The notes under the pieces: generated by a model
Database searches by the model: none
What the model saw: only the letters and a program-made list of their open reading frames with translations
What the model was told of the DNA's origin: nothing
In this document: positions 24,937-34,638 of the stretch, piece after piece
How the letters are laid out: each line of letters begins with the position of its first letter
Numbering within the stretch: position 1 is the stretch's first letter
Assembly: GCA_902472305.1 (NCBI GenBank)
Contig: CABRNK010000002.1
Span: 124,001 to 188,000, forward strand
Source: Hominenteromicrobium sp900549945
GTDB lineage: Bacteria; Bacillota; Clostridia; Oscillospirales; Acutalibacteraceae
Reading direction: 5' to 3'
DNA: 64,000 bases
Position numbers and translations under genes: made by a program

Positions 24937-25878
24937 ATGACAAAACGCGTTACCTCCATCGGCGGCCAGGCGCTGCTCGAGGGGATTATGATGGTGGGGC
25001 CGAAAAAGAACACGGCGGCCTTCTGCGACGAGGCCGGGAATATCACGACGGAGGACATCACGGCGCCCTCGCTGCGGGAGAAATACCCGATCTTGAAAAA
25101 GCCGTTTCTCCGCGGCGTGTTCGCTATGATCGACACGATGCGGCTCGGCCTGAAGGCGCTGACGCTTTCGGCCGAAAAAGCCGGCCTCGAGGACGAGGAG
25201 GCGGAGAGCGAGTCGAAATTCGACCGGTGGCTCTCGGAAAAATTCGGCGATAAGGTGATGAACGCCGTCGTCGCGATCGGCAGCGTGCTCGGCGTTGCGC
25301 TTGCGGTCGTGCTGTTCTTTTTCCTGCCGACCATGCTTTTCAACGGGCTGGAGTCGCTGCTCGGCACGTGGATCGGCGGCTGGCGCTCCGTCTTTGAGGG
25401 GCTGCTGCGCATTTTGATTTTTGTCGGCTACATCGTGCTTGTCTCGCGCATGAAGGAGATCGACCGCACTTTCCGCTACCACGGCGCCGAGCACAAGACG
25501 ATCTTCTGCTACGAAAACATGCTGCCGCTCACGGTGGAAAACGTGCAAAAGCAAAAGCGCTTCCACCCGCGCTGCGGCTCGAGCTTTATGATTTTGATGC
25601 TTCTGATCGGCATCCTGATCGGCTTTTTCATCCCGTTCGAAAACCCATTCCTGCGCACGGCCTGCAAGCTGCTGTGCCTGCCGCTCGTCGTCAGCATCGG
25701 GTACGAGCTCATCAAGCTTTGCGGGCGGCACGACAACCTCGCGACGCGCATCATCGCCGCGCCGGGGCTGTGGTTCCAGCGGCTGACGGTCAAGGAGCCG
25801 GACGAGAAGATGATCGAGGCCGCGATCGCCGCGATGGAGGCCGTGATCCCCGAAAACGGCGAGGATCTCGTAAGATGA
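24937..25878 (+). CDS. DUF1385 domain membrane protein (YqhQ-like)
   Basis: A 313-residue protein with the DUF1385 opening SIGGQALLEGIMMVGPKK, four hydrophobic helices and the internal motif YHGAEHKTIFCYE with a histidine/glutamate pair, followed by HPRCGSSFM. The function is unknown; in many Clostridia it sits with prmC and prfA. Here it is followed by prmC with a 4-bp overlap, but prfA is absent from the cluster. AGAAAGGAT precedes the ATG. Confidence 0.88.
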   Translation: MTKRVTSIGGQALLEGIMMVGPKKNTAAFCDEAGNITTEDITAPSLREKYPILKKPFLRGVFAMIDTMRLGLKALTLSAEKAGLEDEEAESESKFDRWLSEKFGDKVMNAVVAIGSVLGVALAVVLFFFLPTMLFNGLESLLGTWIGGWRSVFEGLLRILIFVGYIVLVSRMKEIDRTFRYHGAEHKTIFCYENMLPLTVENVQKQKRFHPRCGSSFMILMLLIGILIGFFIPFENPFLRTACKLLCLPLVVSIGYELIKLCGRHDNLATRIIAAPGLWFQRLTVKEPDEKMIEAAIAAMEAVIPENGEDLVR

Positions 25879-26723
25879 ACGTCCGGTCGCTGTATGACGG
25901 GGCGCGCCGGGCGCTCGCTGCCGTATCGGATGATCCGGCGTTTGAGGCCGTGTGCCTTACGCAGCACTTTTTCGGCATGGACCGCGCGGCGGTGCTGACG
26001 CACGGCGATCGCGTGCCGGAGGCGCGGGCGGAAGCGGAATTCCGCGCGGCGTTCAGCCGGAGAATCACCGGCGAGCCGCTGCAGTACATCCTCGGCGAAT
26101 GGGACTTTATGGCGCTGACGCTCCGCTGCGGCCCGGGCGTGCTGATCCCGCGAGACGACACGGCCGTGCTCGTGGAAGCGGCTGCAAAGCGGCTCGCCGG
26201 CGTTTCCGCGCCGCGGGGTCTGGATCTCTGCGCCGGCACCGGCGCCGTGGGGCTGATGCTCGCGCTGGAAACGGGCGCGGAGGTTGCGGCTGTCGAAAAA
26301 TTCGACGCGGCGTTCGGCTACCTGCGGGAGAATCTCGCGCGGTACCCGCAGCTTGCGGTCGAGGCGGTGCAGGGCGATGTGCTGGCGCCGGCGTTCGCCG
26401 CGTCCGTGCCCGGCGGGTTCGATTTCATCGTCTCCAACCCGCCGTATATCGAGACGGGGGAGCTCCCGGACTTACAGCGCGAGGTACAGCGCGAGCCGCG
26501 GACGGCGCTCGACGGCGGGGCGGACGGTCTCGTCTTTTACCGCGCGGTCTGCGCGCTGTGGGCTGAAAAGCTGCGCTCCGGCGGCGTGCTCGCGGTCGAG
26601 ATCGGCGAAACGCAGGGGCGTGCCGTTTCCGATCTGTTCGAAGCCGCGGGGCTTACCGACATCCGCATCCACAAAGACACGGCCGGCCTCGACCGCGCGG
26701 TGTCGGGCGTGCGCCAAAGATAG
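25875..26723 (+). CDS. prmC: Peptide chain release factor N5-glutamine methyltransferase
   Basis: A 282-residue SAM-dependent methyltransferase. The helical N-terminal domain is followed by LDLCAGTGAVGLMLA (SAM motif I) and FIVSNPPYIETGELP, the NPPY motif that holds the target glutamine. PrmC methylates the GGQ glutamine of release factors RF1/RF2. Its start overlaps the DUF1385 stop. No release factor gene is adjacent, a deviation from the usual order. Confidence 0.92.
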   Translation: MNVRSLYDGARRALAAVSDDPAFEAVCLTQHFFGMDRAAVLTHGDRVPEARAEAEFRAAFSRRITGEPLQYILGEWDFMALTLRCGPGVLIPRDDTAVLVEAAAKRLAGVSAPRGLDLCAGTGAVGLMLALETGAEVAAVEKFDAAFGYLRENLARYPQLAVEAVQGDVLAPAFAASVPGGFDFIVSNPPYIETGELPDLQREVQREPRTALDGGADGLVFYRAVCALWAEKLRSGGVLAVEIGETQGRAVSDLFEAAGLTDIRIHKDTAGLDRAVSGVRQR

Positions 26724-26829
26724 GGCTTTGCCCGGCTTAGGCGCCTGTGTGGATGCGGCGGCCGAAAAATTTGCAGAAAAGCCGGGCACGGGAGCGCCCG
26801 GCAGAAAATAAAGAAAAAGGTGATTCAAA

Positions 26830-27120
26830 ATGGTCAAGCATGTTCTGATGATCAAGCTCAAGGATAACGCGCAGGCGGAGTGCGAGAAGCTGCGCGACCT
26901 GTTTCTCACGATGAAGGGCCGTGTGCCCCAGGTGATCGACGTGGAGGCCGGCGCGGATTTTCTGCATTCGGACCGCTCGTTCGACGTCTGCCTGTATGTG
27001 ACGCTTGAAAGCCCCGAGGCGCTCGAAGCGTACCAGCAGGACCCCTACCACTGCGAGGTGGTGAAAACATACGTCGCCTCCGTGCGGGAAAAGGCGGTCG
27101 CGGTCGACTATATCGTGTAA
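26830..27120 (+). CDS. Dabb family (stress-responsive A/B barrel) protein
   Basis: A 96-residue ferredoxin-like barrel protein. MVKHVLMIKLKD at the start, a central beta-hairpin with DVCLYVTLESPEALEAYQQ and the following HCEVVKTYV histidine region fit the Dabb domain (PF07876). Members form dimers; some are enzymes or stress proteins, but most bacterial ones have no assigned reaction. AAAAAGGTGA precedes the ATG. A hairpin terminator follows at once, so it is a single-gene unit or the last gene after prmC. Confidence 0.85.
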   Translation: MVKHVLMIKLKDNAQAECEKLRDLFLTMKGRVPQVIDVEAGADFLHSDRSFDVCLYVTLESPEALEAYQQDPYHCEVVKTYVASVREKAVAVDYIV

Positions 27121-27137
27121 GCTGCGGACGCTGCCGT

Positions 27138-27172
27138 GCGCCGGGCGCCCTTCGGGGAGCGCGGCGCTTTTT
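27138..27172 (+). terminator. Intrinsic terminator with TTCG loop
   Basis: A 13-position stem with two mismatches, GCGCCGGGCGCCC against GGGAGCGCGGCGC, is closed by a stable TTCG loop and followed by TTTTT. It ends the Dabb gene. Confidence 0.8.
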
Positions 27173-27378
27173 ATACGGGTGAAAGCCGCGTCTGGGCGGC
27201 TCGGCCCACGGCGCCGGCGGGGCCCCGCGCCCGGACGCGCGCGGATTTCTGGATTTTTTGTCAGGATCCAGATAGAGCGATGTGCGCCGGGGCGCTATAC
27301 TGTATCTATATGGATTTTATCGTCCTCCGCCCGCCCTGCGGGTCAAACGGCGGCGCGGGGGTGAAACAGGGGATGGTT

Positions 27379-28728
27379 ATGGTTAAGGATATGACGAAGG
27401 GCAGCCCGGTGCGGCTGCTTCTGGCGTTTGCGGCGCCGCTGCTGCTCGCCAATGTTTTCCAGCAGCTTTATTCGGTCGCCGATGCGGTCGTGCTCGGGCG
27501 CGGCGTCGGCGTGCAGGCGCTGGCCGCGGCGGGCTCGACCGGTTCCGTGCACTTTCTCGTGTTCGGCTTCATCACGGGGCTGACGCACGGGTACTCCATT
27601 TTGATCTCGCAGAAATTCGGCGCCGGAAATGAAGCGGAGGTGCGCCGCGCCGTCGCAAATTCCGGCTATCTGGCTGCGGTTTCTTCGGCGGTCATCACGG
27701 CGGTGAGCCTTCTTTTCTCGCGCACCCTGATGGAACTGATGCAGACGCCCGCCGACATCTTCGAGGACGCGCTGCTCTATATCCGCGTGATCTTCATCGG
27801 CATCTTTGCGACGGTCTTTTACAATATACTTGCGGGTATCCTGCGCGCGCTCGGCGACAGTATTTCGCCGCTTATCGTGATTTTGGTGAGCTCCGCGGTG
27901 AATGTAGGGCTCGACGTGCTGTTCGTCATGGTGTTTCGCTGGGGCGTTGCGGGCGCGGCGTGGGCCACTGTGCTCGCGCAGGCGCTTTCCGGCCTGATGT
28001 GCCTTTTCGTGCTCGGCCGCATGAGGCTGATGCGGTTTCAAAAGGGCGACGCAATGCCGGACGGCGCGATGCTCCGCGAGCTGCTGCGCCTCGGCGTGCC
28101 GGTCGGCGTCATGAATTCGGTCACGGCGGTCGGCGGTATGATTCTGCAGGGCGTTGTCAACGGCTTCGGCTCCGCGACGGTCGCGGCATACACGACGGGG
28201 GTGAAAATCCTCTCGCTCGCCGAGCAGCCGGGCAACATCATCGGGCTTTCCCTCAGCACGTATGTGGGGCAGAACCTCGGCGCCGGCCGGCTCGACCGCA
28301 TCCGCCTCGGCGTGCGCCGGGCGGTTCTGCTGTCGCTTTGCATCGATGTGCCCCTCGGCGCGGCGCTCGTGCTGTTCGGCAGGCCGATCGTGGCGCTGTT
28401 TGTCTCCGGTGCGGAGCAGGCGGTCATCGAGGCCTCCTACCCGTATCTTTTCGCGGCCGGCGCGATGCTGTGGGTGCTCGGCCTGCTGTTTGTCTACCGC
28501 TTCTCCCTGCAGAGCATGGGGGACACGGTGGTGCCGATGCTTTCCGGCGCGCTTGAGCTGCTTCTGCGCATCTCGATGGTGCTGCTGCTCGCAAATGCCT
28601 TTGGCCTCGGCTTTCTCTCTATCTGCATCGCGGAGGTATCCGCGTGGCTCGGCGCGGCGGTCCTGCTCTGCGCGACGTACTATTTCCGCATGGCGCGGGC
28701 CGCAAAAGAGTCTGTATTGAAAGGATAA
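27379..28728 (+). CDS. MATE family efflux transporter (copy 1)
   Basis: A 449-residue transporter with twelve hydrophobic helices in two homologous halves. It opens with DMTKGSPVRLLLAFAAPLLLANVFQQLY, of which MTKGSP and NVFQQLY are family marks, and includes SNPxI-like turns and VGQNLGAGR in the second half. MATE proteins expel drugs or metabolites using Na+ or H+. The ATG at 27379 is chosen because CAGGGG is six bases upstream; a nearer ATG at 27373 lies on the ribosome site. A paralogous gene follows 7 bp later, so they may act as a pair. Confidence 0.9.
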   Translation: MVKDMTKGSPVRLLLAFAAPLLLANVFQQLYSVADAVVLGRGVGVQALAAAGSTGSVHFLVFGFITGLTHGYSILISQKFGAGNEAEVRRAVANSGYLAAVSSAVITAVSLLFSRTLMELMQTPADIFEDALLYIRVIFIGIFATVFYNILAGILRALGDSISPLIVILVSSAVNVGLDVLFVMVFRWGVAGAAWATVLAQALSGLMCLFVLGRMRLMRFQKGDAMPDGAMLRELLRLGVPVGVMNSVTAVGGMILQGVVNGFGSATVAAYTTGVKILSLAEQPGNIIGLSLSTYVGQNLGAGRLDRIRLGVRRAVLLSLCIDVPLGAALVLFGRPIVALFVSGAEQAVIEASYPYLFAAGAMLWVLGLLFVYRFSLQSMGDTVVPMLSGALELLLRISMVLLLANAFGLGFLSICIAEVSAWLGAAVLLCATYYFRMARAAKESVLKG

Positions 28729-28735
28729 ATATTTT

Positions 28736-30106
28736 ATGGCAAAAACGGAACGGATTCAGAACATGACGCAGGGCGCGCCCGCCCGGCTGATTTTTACCTT
28801 TGCGATTCCGCTGATGCTCGGCAACGTGTGCCAGCAGCTTTACACGGTGGTCGATACGGCGATCGTCGGGCAGGCGCTCGGCGTCAACGCGCTGGCGGCG
28901 CTCGGCGCGGCGGATTGGCTCAACTGGCTCGTGCTCGGCGTCATTCAGGGCTTTGCACAGGGCTTTTCGATCTACATGGCGCAGCGCTTCGGCGCGGACG
29001 ACGAGGAGGGCCTGAACCGCTCGATCGGCGCGACCATTTCGATCGCCGCGGCGATCTCGGTGGTTCTGCTCGTGCTGAGTCAGGTCACGATGGACCCGAT
29101 CCTGCGCGCGATGAACACGCCGGAGGAGGTCATCGGCGGCGCGTTTACATACCTGCGCATCATGTTTGCGGGCATCCCGATCATCATGGCGTACAATGTG
29201 CTTGCGAGCATCCTGCGCGCGCTCGGCGACAGCCGGACGCCGCTCTATGCGATGCTGATCGCCTCGGTCATCAACATCGTGCTCGATCTGGTTTTCGTCA
29301 TGGTGTTCCACTGGGGGATCGCGGGCGCCGTGGTCGCCACGGTTATCGCCCAGCTTTTTGCCGGTCTGTACTGCCTGCGGGCCGTGCTTCGCGTGCACAT
29401 CATCAAGCTGAAGAAGGAATACTTCCTGCCGGATCCCGTCATGGCCCGCCGGCTTCTGGGGCTCGGCCTGCCGGTCGCCGCGCAGAACATGATTATCGCG
29501 GTCGGCGGCATGGTGGTGCAGTCGGTCGTCAACCGCTACGGCGTGCTGTTCGTCGCGGGCTTCACGGCCACGAACAAGCTCTACGGCATTTTGGAGATCG
29601 CCGCGACCTCGTTCGGCTACGCGGTGACTACGTATGTGGGGCAGAACCTCGGCGGCGGCCTGCTCGGCCGGATCAAAAAGGGCCTGCATTCCGCCACGTG
29701 GATCGCGCTTCTGACCTCGGCGGTGATCACGGCGGCGGTGCTGCTGCTCGGCCGCTTTGCGGTCGCGCTGTTCATCTCCGGCACGCCGGAGGAGGTTGCG
29801 CTCTCGACGGAGGTCGCCGTGCACTATCTCAATATCATGAGCATCTGCCTTTCGGTGCTCTACATGCTGCATATCTACCGCTCCGCTTTAATGGGCCTCG
29901 GCGACACGGTGATGCCGATGGCCTCGGGCATCGTCGAGTTTCTGATGCGCATCGGAGTCGCGATCTTTCTGCCCGCGCTTATGGGGCAGGAGGGCATTTT
30001 CTACGCCGAGGTGGCGGCGTGGGCCGGCGCGGCGGTTCTGCTCGTCGCGACGTACTTTGTGCGGATGAAGAAGCTCGCCCGCGATTTTCCCGCGGCAAAG
30101 CCGTGA
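28736..30106 (+). CDS. MATE family efflux transporter (copy 2)
   Basis: A 456-residue twelve-helix transporter clearly related to the preceding gene (shared TQGAPARLIFTFAIPLMLG opening, TYVGQNLGGG motif, RALGDS loop). It starts 7 bp after copy 1, with GAAAGGAT upstream, so both are on one transcript. Tandem MATE pairs might form pumps with different substrate ranges; sequence gives no substrate. A remnant of a third MATE gene lies at 9664-9932. Confidence 0.9.
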   Translation: MAKTERIQNMTQGAPARLIFTFAIPLMLGNVCQQLYTVVDTAIVGQALGVNALAALGAADWLNWLVLGVIQGFAQGFSIYMAQRFGADDEEGLNRSIGATISIAAAISVVLLVLSQVTMDPILRAMNTPEEVIGGAFTYLRIMFAGIPIIMAYNVLASILRALGDSRTPLYAMLIASVINIVLDLVFVMVFHWGIAGAVVATVIAQLFAGLYCLRAVLRVHIIKLKKEYFLPDPVMARRLLGLGLPVAAQNMIIAVGGMVVQSVVNRYGVLFVAGFTATNKLYGILEIAATSFGYAVTTYVGQNLGGGLLGRIKKGLHSATWIALLTSAVITAAVLLLGRFAVALFISGTPEEVALSTEVAVHYLNIMSICLSVLYMLHIYRSALMGLGDTVMPMASGIVEFLMRIGVAIFLPALMGQEGIFYAEVAAWAGAAVLLVATYFVRMKKLARDFPAAKP

Positions 30107-30338
30107 CCGCGCGGCTTTCGGAAAGCCGGGCTCTGCATGGGCCGCCTGTGCGGGCGTTCAAAACTGCATATACACATGGCGCTGTTCCGAGCTGTTTTCG
30201 GGCGGCGCCTTTTTGATATGCGGCACAATCTGCGGTGCAGATAAACTTTTTGGAGCGATTGTAAACAATTTGCCGCGCGGCGCCGTTTGTATAGTGAGGG
30301 CCCGAAAAAAGAGGAAAGGGGGCGGTGCAGGGCACGGG

Positions 30339-30881
30339 ATGCGCCCCTCCGCGGCGGCGATGGAGCGCGTGACCTCACTCAGCGCCGAGCCGGCGCCCAC
30401 TGCCCGGCGGCCCCGCCGCCTCGTGTGCACTGCGGCTGTGCTGGCAACTCTGCTGGCGCTGAGCGGCGCCGTGTACGCGAGCGACCTTTTCGGCGTGCAG
30501 GACTGGATCCAGCGCACTTATGCGCGGACGGGCGTCGATCTGCGCGGCGCAGAGATTGTCCTTGAGGGCGGCGAGCTGATCGTTCAGAAGGGGGCGGAAA
30601 CGGCGGTGTTTACCGGGGATCCCGCATGGATGCTGGAGCATGTTCTGGAAATTGTCGAGAAAGATGGGCAGACGGTGCTGCACTTTGGCGACCGCAGCTT
30701 CGTGCTGACCGGCGTTGTGGGGCCGAATGCGGCCGCACAGGCTGAATTCAGCTTCACCGAGAACGGAGAAGCGTGCCGGATCGTGGTGCGGTATGAGGCG
30801 TTCGAGGGAGAAAGCGTCCTCTACTGCGGCAGGGTTTACATGGACGGCAAATACTACGGCTTCGGGCAGGCGCGCGGGTAA
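30339..30881 (+). CDS. Predicted membrane-anchored protein of unknown function
   Basis: A 180-residue protein with a basic N-terminus (PTARRPRRLVCTA), one hydrophobic helix (VLATLLALSGAVYA) and an extracytoplasmic domain of ~120 residues rich in beta strands (EIVLEGGELIVQKGAETAVF, VLHFGDRSFVLTGVVG). The layout resembles the outer part of anti-sigma-factor-like or DUF4179-type proteins, but no family is certain. The start is unsure: ATG 30339 behind AGGAAAGGGGG at long spacing, or ATG 30360. No sigma factor gene is next to it. Confidence 0.5.
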   Translation: MRPSAAAMERVTSLSAEPAPTARRPRRLVCTAAVLATLLALSGAVYASDLFGVQDWIQRTYARTGVDLRGAEIVLEGGELIVQKGAETAVFTGDPAWMLEHVLEIVEKDGQTVLHFGDRSFVLTGVVGPNAAAQAEFSFTENGEACRIVVRYEAFEGESVLYCGRVYMDGKYYGFGQARG

Positions 30882-31026
30882 AACGCGTGCCGGAGCAGGA
30901 AATGCAGCCGCACAAAAAAATAAATGCGAGCGAGCGGCCTGCCGGAATGTCTCCGGCGGGCCGCCTCTCGCCTGCGGGCGCATGCCGGGCACGGAAAAGC
31001 GGGCCACCCGGCGCGAAACTTTCCGC

Positions 31027-31055
31027 TTGCATTCTCCGCGGGCAGCGGCTATACT
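31027..31055 (+). promoter_or_regulatory. Sigma-A promoter of the beta-galactosidase gene
   Basis: TTGCAT (31027-31032), 17-bp spacer, TATACT (31050-31055), 34 bp ahead of the start codon. Confidence 0.75.
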
Positions 31056-31088
31056 GAAAGCAGAAAATCTTTTGGGAGGCCTTGCCCT

Positions 31089-33155
31089 ATGAAACCGTTA
31101 ACACCGAAATTCCCGAAGCTGCTGCACGGCGGCGATTATAACCCGGAGCAGTGGCTCCGCTACCCCGAGGTTCTGAAAACAGACATCGAGCTGATGAAAA
31201 AGGCGGAAATCAACTGCGTTTCCGTCGGCATCTTTTCGTGGGCGCACCTCGAGCCGCAGGAGGGCGTCTACGAATTCGACTGGCTTGCGGAGATCATCGA
31301 CAACCTCTATGAAAACGGCATTTACACCGTGCTCGCGACGCCTTCCGGCGCAAAGCCGCTCTGGATGAGCGAGAAGTATGAGGAGATCCGCCGCGTGCAG
31401 CCGAGCGGCCTGCGCGAGCTCTCCGGCGCGCGGCACAACCACTGCTACACCTCGCCCATCTACCGCGAAAAGGTGCGCGAGATGGACCGCCGCCTCGCGG
31501 AGCGGTTTGCGAACCACCCGGGCGTTATCCTGTGGCACCTCTCGAACGAATACGGCGGCGAATGCTACTGCCCGCTGTGTCAGGCGGCGTTCCGCGATTG
31601 GCTCAAGGCGAAGTATAAGACGCTCGACAGCCTCAACCACGCGTGGTGGACCGATTTCTGGAGCCACACCTACACCGATTGGTCGCAGATCAACGCCCCG
31701 GCGCCGCACGGCGAGATGAACGTGCACGGCCTCGTGCTCGACTGGAAGCGCTTTGTGACGCATCAGACCGTCGATTTCATGTCGATGGAGCGCGACGCCG
31801 TGAAATCCGTGAACCCGGAAATTCCGGTGACGGCGAACCTTATGGGCTTTTACGACGGACTCGACTACTTTAAGTTCGGCCCGGCGCTCGACGTCGTTTC
31901 GTGGGACAACTACCCCCAGTGGCACACGACGGACAACACGGAGATCGCCGTTTCCTCCGCGATGGCGCACGACGTGATGCGCTCCGTAAAGCACGAAAAC
32001 TTCCTTTTGATGGAGAGCACGCCGAGCATGACGAACTGGACGCCCGTCTCGATGCTCAAGCGCCCCGGCATGCACCTGCTCTCGTCGATGCAGGCCGTCG
32101 CGCACGGCTCGAACTCCGTGCAGTATTTCCAGTTCCGCAAGAGCCGCGGTTCCTGCGAGAAATTCCACGGCGCGGTCGTCGACCATGTCGGCAACAGCGG
32201 CCCGTATGATTTTGTCAGAACCGAGAACACGCGCGTTTTTAAGGACGTGCAGCAGGTGGGCGCGGCGCTTCGGGAGATGAACGCGCGCGGCGATGTGTAC
32301 GGCACCGCGGTAAAGCCGCAGGTTGCCATCGTGTACGACGTGGAAAACCGCTGGGCGCTCGACGCTGCGGCCGGCCCCCGCAACAAGGACAAGGACGAAA
32401 AGTATGTGGAGACGCTGCTGAAGCACTACCGCCCGTTCTGGGATGCGGGCGTGCAGGTCGATATCGTCGATATGGACGGCGACATCTCGGGCTACAAGCT
32501 CGTGGTCGCCCCGATGCTCTACATGTACCGCGCCGGTTTTGAACAGAAGATGCGCGCGTTTGTGGAAAACGGCGGCACACTCGTCACGACGTACTGGAGC
32601 GGCATCGTCGATGAAAGCGACCTGTGCCGGCTCGGCGGCGTGCCCGGCGGCATGATGGATGTGTTCGGCGTGTGGAACGAGGAGATTGACAGCCTGCCCG
32701 ACGGTGTGAAAAACAGCGTCGCCATGGACGGCCGCAGCTACGATGCGTTCGAGCTGTGCGCGCGCATCCACCCGATCACGGCAGAGGTGCTCGGCACGTA
32801 TGAAAAGGACTTTTACGCGGGCGAGCCGGCGGTGACGAAAAACCGCTTTGGCAGCGGCGCGGCGTACTATATCGCGGCGCGCACCGGTACGGACCTCCTT
32901 GCGGATCTCTACGGCGGGCTGATTTCGGCGCTCGGCATCGCGCGGGCGATCGACACCGCGCTGCCTGCGGGCGTCACGGCGCACGAGAGAATCGGCGAGA
33001 ACGGCGCCGTCGTGTTCGTGGAAAACTACAACAACGCGGAGGAAACGGTGGAGCTGCCCGGCGGCTATGAGTTGTACGGTACAGGTGAAAGGGTAAATTC
33101 CATTAAACTGGCCCCGTTCGGTGTAGCTGTGTTATCCAAATTAACAAAAATTTAA
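31089..33155 (+). CDS. Beta-galactosidase, GH42
   Basis: A 688-residue GH42 enzyme. The barrel begins LHGGDYNPEQWLRYPEV; the acid/base is Glu154 in WHLSNEYGG, the nucleophile Glu309 in LLMESTPSMTNW. The cysteine knot of the family is present in ECYCPLCQ. The trimerisation domain (VVAPMLYMY, GGTLVTTYWSG) and a small C-terminal beta domain follow. There is no signal peptide, so it acts in the cytoplasm on imported galactosides. Its own promoter and GGGAGG site are clear. No sugar transporter or regulator is adjacent. Confidence 0.93.
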   Translation: MKPLTPKFPKLLHGGDYNPEQWLRYPEVLKTDIELMKKAEINCVSVGIFSWAHLEPQEGVYEFDWLAEIIDNLYENGIYTVLATPSGAKPLWMSEKYEEIRRVQPSGLRELSGARHNHCYTSPIYREKVREMDRRLAERFANHPGVILWHLSNEYGGECYCPLCQAAFRDWLKAKYKTLDSLNHAWWTDFWSHTYTDWSQINAPAPHGEMNVHGLVLDWKRFVTHQTVDFMSMERDAVKSVNPEIPVTANLMGFYDGLDYFKFGPALDVVSWDNYPQWHTTDNTEIAVSSAMAHDVMRSVKHENFLLMESTPSMTNWTPVSMLKRPGMHLLSSMQAVAHGSNSVQYFQFRKSRGSCEKFHGAVVDHVGNSGPYDFVRTENTRVFKDVQQVGAALREMNARGDVYGTAVKPQVAIVYDVENRWALDAAAGPRNKDKDEKYVETLLKHYRPFWDAGVQVDIVDMDGDISGYKLVVAPMLYMYRAGFEQKMRAFVENGGTLVTTYWSGIVDESDLCRLGGVPGGMMDVFGVWNEEIDSLPDGVKNSVAMDGRSYDAFELCARIHPITAEVLGTYEKDFYAGEPAVTKNRFGSGAAYYIAARTGTDLLADLYGGLISALGIARAIDTALPAGVTAHERIGENGAVVFVENYNNAEETVELPGGYELYGTGERVNSIKLAPFGVAVLSKLTKI

Positions 33156-33269
33156 TAAAGTGGAGGTTTCCTGTAGCAATATCCGGTAGTTTGTGTTATA
33201 TTTTAACTGACAAATGCCGACAGCTTTTGCGCGGCTACAACGAAAAATGCAGTTTGAAGGAGTTATCAA

Positions 33270-34448
33270 ATGGTAATGGAATCACAGACGTTTTTCAGTG
33301 CTGAGAATCGGGTGGCCCCGCTCGGCATCGTATCGCTTGCGGGTGCACAAGAGCTTTCCGAGAAGATTGAGGCGCATCTGGTCCGCTGGGCAAAGCGCGC
33401 CGGTATGAACTACGATACCTTCCTCATCGAGAACAGCTGCCCCCGCTTTTCCTCCGGAGACGGCAAGGGCATGATCAAGTCCACCGTGCGCGGATACGAT
33501 CTGTTCTTCCTCGTGGATGTGGGCAATTACAGCCTCACGTACAATTATTTCGGCAAGGAAAACCGTATGTCGCCGGACGACCATTATCAGGATTTAAAGC
33601 GCCTGATTCAGGCGGCGAGCGGTAAAGCGCACCGCGTGAACGTCGTCATGCCGCTGCTGTACGGCGGCCGCCAGCACCGCCGCAGCTACCGCGAGTCGCT
33701 CGACTGCGCGTACATGCTGCAGGAGCTGCAGCAGATGGGCGTTTCGAATCTGCTCACCTTTGACGCGCACGACCCGCGCGTGCAGAACGCCGTGCCGGTC
33801 ATGGGCTTTGACAACCTGATGCCGACATATCAGGTGCTGAAAAAGCTCTTCAAGGATTTCCCGGATCTCTCGACCGACAAGAATGATTTCATGATCGTCA
33901 GCCCGGATGAGGGCGCGCTGAACCGCAACATGTATTATGCCTCCGTGCTTGGCGTGGAGCTCGGCATGTTCTACAAGCGCCGCGATTATTCCCGCATCGT
34001 GGACGGCCGCAACCCGATCGTCGCGCACGAGTATCTCGGCGCGTCCGTCGAGGGCAAGGACGTTTTCGTCGCGGACGACATCATTTCCTCTGGCGATTCC
34101 GTGCTCGACATCGCGGAGAACGTCAAGGATCGCCGCGCGAACCGCTTCTTCGCCTATGCGACGTACGCCATCTTCACGAACGGTCTCGAGAAGTTCGACA
34201 AGGCGTACGAGCAGGGCCTGATCGACGGCATCTTCGGCAGCAACCTGACCTATCTGAACCCGGAGCTGCGCAACCGCCCATGGTTCCACGAGGTCGATGT
34301 TTCGAAGTATATCGCGTATTTCATTTCCGCCTTGAACCACGATGTGTCGATCAGCTCGCTGATCGACCCGCACAGCAAGATCGAGACGCTGCTTCAAAAG
34401 CGCGCGCTCGACCGCGCCAAGTACATCGACGAGCAGCTTTCGCTGTAA
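33270..34448 (+). CDS. Ribose-phosphate pyrophosphokinase family protein
   Basis: A 392-residue protein related to PRPP synthetase. The first half has MPLLYGGRQHRRSYRESL and DLLTFDAHDPRVQ-type features (LLTFDAHDPRV), matching the ATP/ribose-phosphate part; the second half has VFVADDIISSGDSVLDIA, the PRPP loop. It is longer than housekeeping Prs (about 315) because of an N-terminal extension and a C-terminal helix, as in a Clostridia-specific group. It would make PRPP from ribose-5-phosphate and ATP, although a regulatory role cannot be excluded. It stands alone between a GH42 gene and a strong terminator. Confidence 0.85.
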   Translation: MVMESQTFFSAENRVAPLGIVSLAGAQELSEKIEAHLVRWAKRAGMNYDTFLIENSCPRFSSGDGKGMIKSTVRGYDLFFLVDVGNYSLTYNYFGKENRMSPDDHYQDLKRLIQAASGKAHRVNVVMPLLYGGRQHRRSYRESLDCAYMLQELQQMGVSNLLTFDAHDPRVQNAVPVMGFDNLMPTYQVLKKLFKDFPDLSTDKNDFMIVSPDEGALNRNMYYASVLGVELGMFYKRRDYSRIVDGRNPIVAHEYLGASVEGKDVFVADDIISSGDSVLDIAENVKDRRANRFFAYATYAIFTNGLEKFDKAYEQGLIDGIFGSNLTYLNPELRNRPWFHEVDVSKYIAYFISALNHDVSISSLIDPHSKIETLLQKRALDRAKYIDEQLSL

Positions 34449-34461
34449 AATTCTTGAATTT

Positions 34462-34495
34462 AAAGACCGCACAGGATAGCCTGTGCGGTCTTTTT
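34462..34495 (+). terminator. Intrinsic terminator
   Basis: A 14-bp perfect stem AAAGACCGCACAGG with loop ATAG, followed by TTTTTC, directly after the PRPP synthetase-like gene. Confidence 0.9.
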
Positions 34496-34638
34496 CTTTG
34501 AATAAGATTCTGTTCAATAAATTGAAAAAAATTTCTAAAATATATCCATAATATATTGACTTTTATGAGGGAATATGTAATAACTAAATTATTAAAAGTG
34601 CCAAGCAAAAAGTGATTTTATGGAAAGTGGTGATACCG